64,000 nucleotides of DNA from Algoriphagus machipongonensis (GTDB lineage: Bacteria; Bacteroidota; Bacteroidia; Cytophagales; Cyclobacteriaceae): assembly GCF_000166275.1 (NCBI RefSeq), contig NZ_CM001023.1, positions 3,661,001-3,725,000 on the forward strand, in the 5' to 3' direction. Below, one piece after another: positions 25,314 to 34,059 of the stretch; positions within the stretch are counted from its first letter, which is position 1, and every line of letters starts with the position of its first letter. A model generated the notes under the pieces. The model was not told the DNA's origin. It was given only the letters and a program-made list of their open reading frames with translations, and did no database searches. Position numbers and translations under genes: made by a program.

Positions 25314-27206
25314 ATGTTCCATCTTATTTTAACTATTTCCTTAATCTGGGCCATCCCCCATTTTGAACAGGAAAGTTCTGATAAAATTGAACCAGAGGTA
25401 CTTTTGGATTCACTGATAAGTAAAAGTGAAAAATACCTCTACTCCGAATGGGATAGTGCCTATTCCTATTTGAGCAAAGCCGATTCTCTTTCCCGACTTT
25501 TAGAAGAAGAAAATAAAACAGGCCAAATAGCCAATTTGTTTGGAACCCTATATTATGTCGAAGGCGACTATGTGGAGTCTATCAGATATTATTCTATTGC
25601 AAACGAAATTTTCACGAAAACCCAGGACGAAGCTGGTTTAAGTTATGCCCTAAATGGACGGGGGTTAATTTACCTGAGTCAAAATGAGTTAGAAAAAGCA
25701 ATTGAAATTTTCAATAGATGCATTGAGATCAACAAAAAATTAGGTGACACATATGGTGTCGGAAGAAATTATTTCAACAGAAGTATTGGAGAATCTGACT
25801 TAGGGCAATTTGAGAATGCTCACCGCTCTATTGATTTAGCATTGGAATACCTCTCCGAACATCAAGACAGGGTAATCTTTACGATGACTTTAAATAGAGC
25901 TGGTAAGATTTACTTTGACGAAGGAAAACTGGAAGAGTCAGAGAAATATTATAAGCGTGTATTAGACTATCCTGGCGAATTGAGCAATTGGGCCAAAGCT
26001 TTCGCAAATACTGGATTGGCCGAAATCCAAATAGCCCGAGGAAATCCCCAAAAGGCATTAGAGCTGGGAGAGATTGCTCAAGAATCTGTAACTAAAACAC
26101 GAGGATTTTGGGACAAGGGTCGATTATCAAAAGCAATGATGACCGCTAATGAGCAACTTGGTCAATTTGAATCTGCATATGAACATTCCAGACTTTATAA
26201 ATCCTATTCAGATAGCCTTTATAATGAAAATAAAAATGCTGAAATAAGCTACCTGCAACTGCTTTTGGCCAATGCAGAAAATCAGGATTTATTGCAAAAG
26301 AAAGAACTGGCGGAGAGTAATGCCGAATTCAATAAGAAATTTACATTCATTCTGATCCTAGCTTTGATAGGACTGATTATAGGCTTTGTGCTATACGGAA
26401 GAGTAATCAAGCAAAAAGAGAAAATCAACAAGGTCCTTCTTGAGAAGCAAAAGGAAATTCAAGTTCAAAATGAAAAGTTGGAAACCATCAATGAAGAGAA
26501 AAATAAACTATTCTCAATTCTTTCCCATGATCTAAAAGCTCCTATCAATTCTGTTAAACAGCTCTTGGAACTGGATGAGAATGGACTCCTTGATGAAGAT
26601 GAACAAAAAACTGTAAGGAAACTTCTTATCAAGCAAGTTTCCGATACGGATGATATGCTGCGGAAGCTCCTTCGCTGGTCACATGCTCAACTAGATGGAA
26701 TTCTTACCAAACGAACTTCAACAGATCTTTCTGAAGTAGTTAAAGAGCAAGTGGATCAATTGGGCTATCAAACCGTTTCAAAAAACATCAGCATTGATTC
26801 CTCATTGGTTTTTGACAATATTCAGGTTCTTGTAGATCCACAACAACTTCGAATTGTACTCCAAAACTGTCTTCAAAATTCAATTAAATTCTCCAATCCT
26901 GATAGCAACATCAAACTATGGAACTCATCCCATGAAAATGATGATTATATCAACCTCCACATTAAAGATGAGGGCATAGGCATCACTGAGGAGAAATTGA
27001 AAGAGATATCCTCACAGGTGGTTCGCGTAAAATCTACTGAAGGAACACAAAAAGAAAAAGGTACTGGTCTCGGATTACTTCTTGTAAGACAGTTTATGGA
27101 AAAAAATCAAGGAGCAATATCAATCCAAAGCACGCCTAATGAAGGAACTGAAATCATACTCAGCTTTGAAAAAATCAATACCTTAAAAGAAAATATTGAT
27201 TCTTAG
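25314..27206 (+). CDS. TPR-containing sensor histidine kinase
   Basis: 630 residues. A weak N-terminal signal/anchor, five to six tetratricopeptide repeats (about 30-320) probably in the periplasm, a transmembrane helix (about 343-363), a coiled coil, then the kinase core: H box FSILSHDLKAPINSV (His405), N box IVLQNCLQNSIKFSN, G1 IKDEGIGI and G2 GTGLGLLLVRQF. Typical Bacteroidota TPR kinase. No response regulator is adjacent, so it is an orphan; its target is unknown. It lies inside the 6.5-kb block bracketed by 48-bp repeats. Confidence 0.93.
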   Translation: MFHLILTISLIWAIPHFEQESSDKIEPEVLLDSLISKSEKYLYSEWDSAYSYLSKADSLSRLLEEENKTGQIANLFGTLYYVEGDYVESIRYYSIANEIFTKTQDEAGLSYALNGRGLIYLSQNELEKAIEIFNRCIEINKKLGDTYGVGRNYFNRSIGESDLGQFENAHRSIDLALEYLSEHQDRVIFTMTLNRAGKIYFDEGKLEESEKYYKRVLDYPGELSNWAKAFANTGLAEIQIARGNPQKALELGEIAQESVTKTRGFWDKGRLSKAMMTANEQLGQFESAYEHSRLYKSYSDSLYNENKNAEISYLQLLLANAENQDLLQKKELAESNAEFNKKFTFILILALIGLIIGFVLYGRVIKQKEKINKVLLEKQKEIQVQNEKLETINEEKNKLFSILSHDLKAPINSVKQLLELDENGLLDEDEQKTVRKLLIKQVSDTDDMLRKLLRWSHAQLDGILTKRTSTDLSEVVKEQVDQLGYQTVSKNISIDSSLVFDNIQVLVDPQQLRIVLQNCLQNSIKFSNPDSNIKLWNSSHENDDYINLHIKDEGIGITEEKLKEISSQVVRVKSTEGTQKEKGTGLGLLLVRQFMEKNQGAISIQSTPNEGTEIILSFEKINTLKENIDS

Positions 27207-27232
27207 TCCATAGTTCTAATTCATTCCATCTC

Positions 27233-28042
27233 ATGAAAAACTTTTTACTCCTTCCACTTTTACTTTTGACGGCTTTACCTCTTTTTTCCCAACAGTTGAG
27301 TACCCGTGAAATGGACCGAATCAATTGGATGGAATTTGCGGAATTTGTCCCTGAAAAAATCAATACTGTACTCCTCCCTACAGGCACTTTGGAACCTCAC
27401 GGTGTAGTGAATAACGGAGCCGATAATACCGCACCTTTCGCTATGGCAAAGGATATTGCTGATGAACTTAACGCGATGATTGCTCCTACCCTAAATTATG
27501 GGATCACAGGTAGCATGGCCGCTTATCCTGGAGCATTTCAAATTTCCGAGGAAGCTTATGCCCCCTTTATCCGTGACATTCTAAAAGGCCTTGCCAAAAA
27601 CAAATTCAAGAACATCATTATCCTTAATGGCCATGGTGGTGGCCAAACAGCAGTTCTGCAAAAAGTGGCAGGTGAAATTGCTAATGAGTTGGGAGTACGA
27701 ACCCTCGTTATCAACTGGTGGTCTTATGCTTCTGATGTGACCATGGAAGTCTTTAAAGAAGATGGAGGACATGCAGGACTTAATGAAACAGCCTACATTC
27801 AGGCAATTGACCCAAGCTTAGTGCATAAGGAAAAGTACGATGCTGACATGGCAACTGCCTATCCAAAAAATGGAACTTACTCTGCGGTCCCTTTTCCTTC
27901 CAGCATAGGCTTATATCAAGAAGGTCAAGGATACCCCAACTTTGATGAAGCTCAAGCCAAAGAATACTTCCAGAAAGTAAATGCAAAAGTGGCTGCATTG
28001 ATCAAAGAAACGATCCGAAAATGGGATAAGGCGGGGCTTTAA
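27233..28042 (+). CDS. creatininase family protein, exported
   Basis: 269 residues. Signal peptide 1-19 (PLFSQQ). The creatininase fold is shown by LPTGTLEPHGVVNNGADNT (metal ligands Glu, His, Asp), IILNGHGGGQTA and DGGHAGLNETA. The family hydrolyses cyclic amides and pterin or F420-precursor substrates in other bacteria; the substrate here is unknown and a periplasmic location is unusual. It starts 26 bp after the histidine kinase stop and is probably cotranscribed. Confidence 0.88.
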   Translation: MKNFLLLPLLLLTALPLFSQQLSTREMDRINWMEFAEFVPEKINTVLLPTGTLEPHGVVNNGADNTAPFAMAKDIADELNAMIAPTLNYGITGSMAAYPGAFQISEEAYAPFIRDILKGLAKNKFKNIIILNGHGGGQTAVLQKVAGEIANELGVRTLVINWWSYASDVTMEVFKEDGGHAGLNETAYIQAIDPSLVHKEKYDADMATAYPKNGTYSAVPFPSSIGLYQEGQGYPNFDEAQAKEYFQKVNAKVAALIKETIRKWDKAGL

Positions 28043-28099
28043 CTCCTTTCTTCTTAAATCATTTCATACCTAACCCTTTAGCTTTTAGACTTTGTTTTA

Positions 28100-28660
28100 A
28101 TGTCTTATTTCTCAGACCAAAATTATCAAAATCTTAATCCAAATAATTTCATTCCTGCAGAGTATGAAAGTTGTGATTTTACCCAATGTGACTTTTCAGG
28201 GCTAGATCTCCGTGGTTTCAGCTTTGAAAACTGCAGCTTCCATAATTGTGATCTCAGTAACACCAAGGTTCCGGGAGTTTCTTTTCGAGGGGTAAGATTT
28301 GACAACTGCAAAATGCTGGGAATTCATTTTCAGGCCTGCAATCCATTTTTAATTGAATTCACTTTCAAAAACTGCCAATTGGACTATTGTGGTTTTTACA
28401 ATCTCCAGTTAAAAAAGACCGTATTTTCTTCTTGTCGAATGCTGGAAGCTGACTTTACAATGGCTAACCTCACCTCCAGTAGCTTTGTGGGTTCTGATCT
28501 TAGCGGAGCTGTTTTTGAGCAATCAGTATTGGAAAAGGTGGATTTTCGTGATGCACAAAACTATCGCATTGACCCCGAGCTCAACCGTATCAAAGGAGCC
28601 AGATTCGATCTGGATGGGCTTCCGGGATTGCTTGGGAAGTATGGGATCAAGATTGGTTGA
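28100..28660 (+). CDS. pentapeptide repeat protein (Qnr/McbG-like)
   Basis: 186 residues, cytosolic. A right-handed quadrilateral beta helix is evident from A/C-(D/N/S)-(L/F)-x-x repeats (CDFTQCDFSGLDLRGFSFEN...ANLTSSSFVGSDLSGAVF), interrupted near the middle. The C-terminal helix (DLDGLPGLLGKYGIKIG) resembles the dimerisation helix of Qnr proteins, which mimic DNA and protect gyrase. Gyrase protection is inference. It lies close to the SOS-type genes. Confidence 0.88.
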   Translation: MSYFSDQNYQNLNPNNFIPAEYESCDFTQCDFSGLDLRGFSFENCSFHNCDLSNTKVPGVSFRGVRFDNCKMLGIHFQACNPFLIEFTFKNCQLDYCGFYNLQLKKTVFSSCRMLEADFTMANLTSSSFVGSDLSGAVFEQSVLEKVDFRDAQNYRIDPELNRIKGARFDLDGLPGLLGKYGIKIG

Positions 28661-28673
28661 TAAAACCACTTTG

Positions 28674-28701
28674 ACCGAAGTCAAAAGCTTCGGTTTTTTT
28701 T
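28674..28701 (+). terminator. intrinsic terminator of the pentapeptide gene
   Basis: ACCGAAG (28674-28680) pairs with CTTCGGT (28688-28694) and is followed by a run of eight T residues. Confidence 0.85.
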
Positions 28702-28774
28702 ATTCCTAATTTTCAGGTTTCTAAAAATAAGTCCAGACAATTCCCTCCACACACTTGCTTTCCAGTTTACTTTT

Positions 28775-28814
28775 TGACTACATTATAAACATTGAAATGT
28801 TAATTTAATTGACA
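28775..28814. promoter_or_regulatory. paired palindromic operator upstream of dnaE2
   Basis: TGACTACATTATAAACA (28775-28791, imperfect) and TGTTAATTTAATTGACA (28798-28814, palindromic) repeat the arrangement at dinB with the same 23-bp start-to-start spacing. The sites lie 370 bp before the dnaE2 ATG, separated from it by repeat array 4; they are probably the original dnaE2 promoter/operator. Confidence 0.65.
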
Positions 28815-28837
28815 TTTTTAAAATAAGTAAACCAGAA

Positions 28838-29172
28838 ATACTTGGAAATACAGTAGAAATCAACCTCCCTGCGGTCGGTGAAATACTACTCTAGTTTTAT
28901 TTCACCGCCTGCCTGCCGAAGGTAGGAAGGCGTATCTCGCGCAAGCATATCTCAGAAGCGAAGCGAACCTATTTCTTGTCAGGCTGAGCATCTCGTAAAG
29001 TTATAGGGGTCGAAACCTTGTCCTCGACTCCGCTCGGACTGACACAAAGCTACCATAGGTAAAGAGATCACCATATCTCGCGCAAGCATATTTCGGGAGC
29101 GAAGCGACCCTATTTCGCCGCCTACCTTCCGAAGGGAGGAAGGCCTATCTCAGGAGCGAAGCGACTGTATCT
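28838..29172. repeat. 48-bp direct repeat (right copy) and hairpin array 4
   Basis: 28838-28885 repeats 22245-22292. The rest carries the same modules as the other arrays: TATCTCGCGCAAGCATATCT, GCCTGCCTGCCGAAGG and TCGGGAGCGAAGCGACCC-type units, plus a copy of the large REP hairpin at 28978-29043 ending GACTCCGCTCGGACTGAC. It fills the presumed 5' leader of dnaE2. Confidence 0.85.
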
Positions 29173-29184
29173 AATTTAAAAATC

Positions 29185-32142
29185 ATGTTTGTTAACTGTC
29201 ATTCTCACTTCAGCTTTAAATACGGAACTCTTTCTGTGGATGCACTGATAGAGGAAGCCAAGAGCAAGCGTCTCGATGCTTTCGCCTTGACAGACATCAA
29301 TTGTACCGCAGGAGTATTCCCCTTTATCCGCGCTGCACAAAGAGTCGGTATCCATCCCGTCATCGGCATTGACTTCAGAAATGGAAATCAGCAGCAATAC
29401 ATCGGTCTGGCCCGAAATCAGGAAGGTTTCTTCGAACTCAACAGCCATCTTTCGGATCATTTGGTTCATAAAAAACCATTCGGAAAACGAGCCCCGGATT
29501 TTGACCACTGCTTTATTATTTACCCACTTCCTGATCGTCCCTTTACCCTCCGGGAAAATGAATACATCGGCGTTCACCCTACCCAGCTCAATCATCTAAT
29601 CTCTTCCCCTTGGTTTCGATTCAAAGAGCGCCTGGTCATGCTCCAACCGGTGACTTTCACTTCCAAAATTGATTTCAATGCCCACCGTCTTTTGCGAAGC
29701 ATAGACTTAAACACGCTACTGAGCAAACTCCCTACGGAAGAACAAGGAGATCCTGCAGACCGCTTCTACAGCTATGCAGATGCGGTGGCACGCTGCGAAA
29801 ACCATAGCTACCTACTCGCCAATGCCCAGAAATTACTGGAACATTGCCAGTTTTCATTCTACTTCCAAGCCGTCAAAAACAAACGGGATGTCTTAGGTTC
29901 GGACTGGGAAGATTACGATTTCCTACGTCAGGAAACTTTCAAAGGAGCACTCAACCGTTATCCAGACCTAACAGCAACGATTTCACAGCGTATAGAAAAG
30001 GAACTGGAGCTCATCCAGCAAAAGGCTTTTACCTCCTACTTTCTGATCAATTACGACATCGTGACCTTTGCGCAGCAGCGCAACTTCTATCATGTGGGCC
30101 GTGGATCCGGTGCCAATAGCATCGTCGCCTATTGCCTGGGGATTACTGATGTGGACCCCATCGAACTGGACTTGTATTTCGAGCGATTTATCAATCTCTA
30201 CCGGGAAAATCCGCCCGATTTTGACATTGACTTTTCATGGAAAGACCGGGATGAAGTCACTGATTATATTTTCAGAAAATACAACCAAGGCAAACAGGAA
30301 CATGTCTCGCTTTTGGCGGCTTATAGCACCTTCCAGTACAACTCTGTCTTCCGTGAACTTGGGAAGGTTTTTGGCCTACCCAAAAGCGATATTGAGTCTC
30401 TGATCCATTTTGCGGATAAGCCTAATTTCGAACCAGATCAGTTTGGCAAGCTCATCATCAAATACAGTCAGGTACTGCATGACATGCCCTCCCATTTGAC
30501 AGTTCATGCCTGTGGAATCCTGATTTCACACAAACCCATTCATTACTACACCGCCACGGAAATGCCTCCCAAAGGCTTCCCGCTTTCACACATCGACATG
30601 CATGTGGCCGAGGATATCGGACTGCATAAGTTTGACATTTTGAGCCAGCGTGGCTTGGGACATATCAAAAGTGCGATCGAAATCATCTACCAAAACCAAG
30701 GGGTAAAAGTAGACATCCGTAAAGTGGAGCAGTTTAAAAAAGACCAAAGAATCAAAGAACATCTCCGGGATGGGCATACCATCGGCGCCTTTTATGTGGA
30801 ATCTCCTGCTATGCGCATGCTACTGGCAAAGATGAAAGCCGATGAATACCTGGAACTCGTCGCTGCCAGCTCCATCATCCGTCCGGGAGTGGCGAGATCA
30901 GGAATGATGCGTGAATACATTTTGCGACATGTGGATGAGGAGCGACGCAAAATCGCCCATCCCGTTCTCGCCGATATCATGCCCGAGACCTATGGGATCA
31001 TGGTCTATCAGGAAGATGTGATCAAAGTAGCGCATTACTTCGCCGGTTTGAGTCTGGGAGAAGCCGATGTGCTACGAAGAGGCATGAGTGGAAAATCCCG
31101 CTCCAAGGATGAATTCCAACGGGTGAAAGACCGCTTCTTCAACAATTGCCGGGAAAAAGGACATGACGATAAAATTGCCGGGGAAGTCTGGCATCAGATC
31201 GAAAGCTTTGCCGGATATTCCTTTGCGAAGGGACATTCCGCTTCCTTTGCTGTGGAGAGTTACCAAAGTCTCTATCTCAAAGCCTATTTCCCACTGGAAT
31301 TTATGGTGGGAGTGATCAACAACTTTGGAGGCTTTTATCATACCGAGTTTTATATCCACGAACTCCGAATGAACGGTGCCGACATCCAAGCTCCGCATAT
31401 CAATGAAAGTGAGTATCTCACCCGGATCACCGGAATAACAGTGTACCTCGGATTTATACATCTTAAATATCTAGAGAAAGCTTCCGTAGAAAAAATCCTC
31501 ACCGAGCGCAGAAAAAACGGTCACTTTATCGGACTGGCTGATTTCTGCGGACGGGTAGAAATCAGCCTCGAGCAACTCTTGATTTTAATTCGGATCAATT
31601 GCTTCCGATTCACCGGCAAAACCAAGCAGGAACTGCTTTGGGAAGCGCATTTCATTCTCAACAAGCGGAAAGCAATCCCCGGACCGACAGATCTTTTCAA
31701 GCAAAATACCGGATTCAATTTTCGCCAGCCTGCAGTACCCCAACTAGAAGAAATCGACATCCGTCAGGAAATCGTGGATCAGATCGATATTCTGGAATTT
31801 CCGTTGGACTCCCCTTTTCACCTGATCAAAGATCAAAGCATTTGTGGGATCAAAGCCGCCGAACTCAAGAGCTACCTTGGCAAAACCGTGCAGATTGTCG
31901 GCTATTTAGTGACCGTCAAATACACACGGACAGTCAAAGGAAATGTAATGAATTTCGGTACTTTCATCGATCGGGAAGGTCACTGGATCGATACGGTTCA
32001 CTTCCCTCCCGTGGTCAAAAAATATCCTTTCAAAGGCCGAGCAATCTACCTGATCGAGGGCAAAGTCACCGCCGAATTTGACTTCTACAGCATCGAAGCT
32101 AGCAAATGTGAAAGACTGGAGTATTGGAATGCAGGAGAATAG
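29185..32142 (+). CDS. dnaE2: error-prone DNA polymerase III alpha subunit
   Basis: 985 residues, shorter than replicative DnaE (about 1160), as expected for the mutasome polymerase. N-terminal PHP domain (NCHSHFSFKYG), palm with catalytic Asp347 and Asp349 (PPDFDIDFSW) and Asp484 (HKFDILSQRGLG), fingers, tandem helix-hairpin-helix region (about 770-810) and a C-terminal OB-fold (VQIVGYLVTVKYTRTVKGNV). Works with the Y-family polymerase in damage-induced mutagenesis. The ATG at 29185 follows repeat array 4. Its last 39 codons are duplicated twice downstream (32864 and 34195) in diverged form. Confidence 0.93.
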   Translation: MFVNCHSHFSFKYGTLSVDALIEEAKSKRLDAFALTDINCTAGVFPFIRAAQRVGIHPVIGIDFRNGNQQQYIGLARNQEGFFELNSHLSDHLVHKKPFGKRAPDFDHCFIIYPLPDRPFTLRENEYIGVHPTQLNHLISSPWFRFKERLVMLQPVTFTSKIDFNAHRLLRSIDLNTLLSKLPTEEQGDPADRFYSYADAVARCENHSYLLANAQKLLEHCQFSFYFQAVKNKRDVLGSDWEDYDFLRQETFKGALNRYPDLTATISQRIEKELELIQQKAFTSYFLINYDIVTFAQQRNFYHVGRGSGANSIVAYCLGITDVDPIELDLYFERFINLYRENPPDFDIDFSWKDRDEVTDYIFRKYNQGKQEHVSLLAAYSTFQYNSVFRELGKVFGLPKSDIESLIHFADKPNFEPDQFGKLIIKYSQVLHDMPSHLTVHACGILISHKPIHYYTATEMPPKGFPLSHIDMHVAEDIGLHKFDILSQRGLGHIKSAIEIIYQNQGVKVDIRKVEQFKKDQRIKEHLRDGHTIGAFYVESPAMRMLLAKMKADEYLELVAASSIIRPGVARSGMMREYILRHVDEERRKIAHPVLADIMPETYGIMVYQEDVIKVAHYFAGLSLGEADVLRRGMSGKSRSKDEFQRVKDRFFNNCREKGHDDKIAGEVWHQIESFAGYSFAKGHSASFAVESYQSLYLKAYFPLEFMVGVINNFGGFYHTEFYIHELRMNGADIQAPHINESEYLTRITGITVYLGFIHLKYLEKASVEKILTERRKNGHFIGLADFCGRVEISLEQLLILIRINCFRFTGKTKQELLWEAHFILNKRKAIPGPTDLFKQNTGFNFRQPAVPQLEEIDIRQEIVDQIDILEFPLDSPFHLIKDQSICGIKAAELKSYLGKTVQIVGYLVTVKYTRTVKGNVMNFGTFIDREGHWIDTVHFPPVVKKYPFKGRAIYLIEGKVTAEFDFYSIEASKCERLEYWNAGE

Positions 32143-32165
32143 TTAAAATATTCGAACCATCCCTA

Positions 32166-32187
32166 GTTCAAGTCTTCGGACTTGGAC
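32166..32187. repeat. REP hairpin, left of RAYT
   Basis: CAAGTC-TTCG-GACTTG hairpin with flanking GTT and GAC. The 22-bp sequence occurs inverted with one mismatch at 32841-32862 and again at 34172-34193. Confidence 0.9.
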
Positions 32188-32222
32188 TACATAAAAACAC
32201 AGTCTACAGTTTGTAAACATCA

Positions 32223-32777
32223 TTACTCAATCAATAACACATCAATCAATTTCTCTGGCAATCCGGCATAATTGACGGCACTGCTATACAAATAGTCCTC
32301 TTGAGAAAGAACGATACCTGCTTTTACGGGATTTTGATGAATATAATGAAGGCACCGACTTACTTTTTCATTTGTATTCAGCTCAATTGGATGACTATGC
32401 TGCTGCCAGACTTGAAAGTGAGTGTTATTTGAGTTTGCTCTCCCTGCCTTGCCAAAATGCCAAAGCAAAATATCTTTTCTACTTTCTGTATGACTAGTCT
32501 TTATCGCTTCTAAAATCTTAACAGAAGTAAATTTTTTGATATCTCTCATTAACCCTTGTAAAGTTAACTCCCCATTCCGGCCAAGGATCATATGGATATG
32601 ACTTGACATGATACAATAGGCACATAAATCAAGGCCTTTAAATTTCTGACAATACCTAAGTGAATCCAAAAAGATATCTCTATACTCCCTACGGGTAAAT
32701 AAATCTATCCACTCTATAACAGTGAAGGTTACAAAATAAAGTTTATCCTGATCTCTAATTTTATATTTTCTACTCAT
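32223..32777 (-). CDS. REP-associated tyrosine transposase (RAYT, Y1/IS200-like)
   Basis: 184 residues. The Y1 (HUH) transposase fold: LYFVTFTVIEWIDLFTR, the HUH pair in MSSHIHMILG and the catalytic Tyr in RCLHYIHQNPVKAGIV. RAYTs are domesticated IS200-type enzymes that recognise REP hairpins. Here the gene sits between inverted copies of one hairpin (32166-32187 and 32841-32862), as expected for a REP-RAYT unit. There is no TnpB. An imperfect palindrome at 32783-32817 (arms AAAAAACTAA/TTAGTTTTTT) lies just upstream of the ATG and may limit expression. Confidence 0.93.
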   Translation of the reverse strand: MSRKYKIRDQDKLYFVTFTVIEWIDLFTRREYRDIFLDSLRYCQKFKGLDLCAYCIMSSHIHMILGRNGELTLQGLMRDIKKFTSVKILEAIKTSHTESRKDILLWHFGKAGRANSNNTHFQVWQQHSHPIELNTNEKVSRCLHYIHQNPVKAGIVLSQEDYLYSSAVNYAGLPEKLIDVLLIE

Positions 32778-32840
32778 CGAAAAAAAACTAACTAATTAAG
32801 TTAATTAGTTTTTTTCATAAACCAGCTTAATCCTAACTTT

Positions 32841-32862
32841 GTCCAAGTCTGAAGACTTGAAC
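32841..32862. repeat. REP hairpin, right of RAYT
   Basis: CAAGTC-TGAA-GACTTG hairpin; inverted relative to the left copy at 32166-32187. It also forms the start of a ~150-bp direct repeat with 34170-34320. Confidence 0.9.
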
Positions 32863-32863
32863 C

Positions 32864-32994
32864 AAATATCCTTTCAAAGGCCGGGCAATCTACTTGATTG
32901 AAGGCAAAGTCACCGCTGAATTTGACTTCTACAGCATCGAAGCTACCAAATGTGAAAGACTGGAGTATTGGAATGCGGGAGAATAGTTAAAATA
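32864..32994 (+). pseudogene. diverged copy of the dnaE2 3' end (tail scar 1)
   Basis: 131 bp matching the end of dnaE2 (32020-32150) with seven substitutions. Six are synonymous in the dnaE2 frame and one is Ser to Thr, so the copy derives from a functional, diverged dnaE2 allele rather than from decay of a fresh duplicate. The reading frame KYPFKGRAIY...EYWNAGE and the stop are intact, but no upstream gene body exists. Confidence 0.9.
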
Positions 32995-33063
32995 AAACCA
33001 GAATAGGCTGATCATTTTAAGACAAATTACGTTATATTAAAGGACAATTTTCCTTTTTCAGTC

Positions 33064-33525
33064 ATGGCAAAAAAATCTTCCAAAGTCAAAGAGCCGGCAG
33101 TTGCCTATGAAAAGACTTCAAATCTTTCTGTATCTGATATTCTACATATTGATGATCATCCTTTGGACGAGCCTTTCGATAGATTGGAAGTATTCCGTAA
33201 TGGTTTGCCTAGAAAGTCTTTCGACAGTCTGAAGGAGCTATCGGGTATGGATTACAATACACTAGCCACAGCTTTGGGAGTTTCATCCAAAACCTTGCAG
33301 CGAAAGGAAGTTTTTGATACAATTCAATCCGAAAAAATCTATCAACTCGCATCATTATATGCTTTAGGCATCAATTACTTTGGCAAAGAAGGCTTTAAAA
33401 GATGGATGGATCGACCACTTTTTACTTTAGGGAATAGAAAGCCCCTTGAACTGATTGACGTTTCAGAAGGAATAGACCTTCTCAAATCAGAAATCATGAA
33501 ACTTCAATACGGTATTGTTATTTGA
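33064..33525 (+). CDS. Xre/ParS-MbcA family antitoxin
   Basis: 153 residues. Helical N-terminal DNA-binding region (GLPRKSFDSLKELSGMDYNTLATALGVSSKTLQRKEVF), then the DUF2384 antitoxin/toxin-binding domain (YALGINYFGKEGFKRWMDRPLFTLGNRKPLELIDVSEGIDLL). This is the antitoxin of RES-Xre modules; it neutralises the RES toxin and represses the operon. It is 4 bp from the toxin ATG. The module lies between two direct repeats of REP hairpin plus dnaE2 tail. Confidence 0.93.
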   Translation: MAKKSSKVKEPAVAYEKTSNLSVSDILHIDDHPLDEPFDRLEVFRNGLPRKSFDSLKELSGMDYNTLATALGVSSKTLQRKEVFDTIQSEKIYQLASLYALGINYFGKEGFKRWMDRPLFTLGNRKPLELIDVSEGIDLLKSEIMKLQYGIVI

Positions 33526-33529
33526 GAAG

Positions 33530-33985
33530 ATGATTGTCTATCGAATTGCTTTGACAAAGTACAACGATCTCAGTGGTGAAGGAGCCAAACGCTATGGAGG
33601 ACGTTGGAATAAAGTTGGGGTTCCCGCCATTTATGCTGGATCTAGTATCTCATCCTGCCTCTTAGAAAGATTGACAATAGATCCTGAGTTGTTCTCATCT
33701 GAGAGATATATTCTCTACTCGGTCATGGAAATTCAGATTCCGAACAAGCTCATTTTCTACCCTGAAAAAACGGAATTACCAAAAAACTGGAACAGCCTCC
33801 CTCCGACAAAAGACTCTCAGGAATATGGTTCTAACTTACTTCATTCAGGCCTTCTCTGTTTTGCAGTTCCTTCCGTAGTGGATCCAAGTTCAATGAATTT
33901 TGTGATCAACCCACTTTCAGAAAATTTCAACCTCCTCGCATTCAAAACATATTCATTACAACTCGACCAGCGGATAGTCATATGA
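33530..33985 (+). CDS. RES domain toxin
   Basis: About 152 residues from the ATG at 33530; an upstream TTG at 33515 would overlap the antitoxin and is less likely. The RES pattern is clear: MIVYRIALTKYNDLSGEGAK, RYGGRWNKVGVPAIYAGSSISSCLLE and the C-terminal FVINPLSENF. Key residues (Arg in the opening strand, the YGGRWN loop and the serine/glutamate that follow) are present. RES toxins degrade NAD+ and cause stasis. Encoded with the Xre antitoxin; intact-looking. Confidence 0.93.
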   Translation: MIVYRIALTKYNDLSGEGAKRYGGRWNKVGVPAIYAGSSISSCLLERLTIDPELFSSERYILYSVMEIQIPNKLIFYPEKTELPKNWNSLPPTKDSQEYGSNLLHSGLLCFAVPSVVDPSSMNFVINPLSENFNLLAFKTYSLQLDQRIVI

Positions 33986-34059
33986 TTTTTCGTTAGGAAA
34001 TCCACTTTTTCCCGAAGGCTAATAGCGTATTAAATTGATATCAAATCATCCGCTCTTCC

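Noticed and set aside
19521..29172. CRISPR-like interpretation of the repeat arrays
   Set aside because: Modules are palindromic, of several types, irregularly spaced and without unique constant-length spacers; no cas genes.
32223..32777. IS200/IS605 insertion sequence
   Set aside because: No TnpB or typical left/right ends; single-copy gene between inverted REP hairpins fits a RAYT better.
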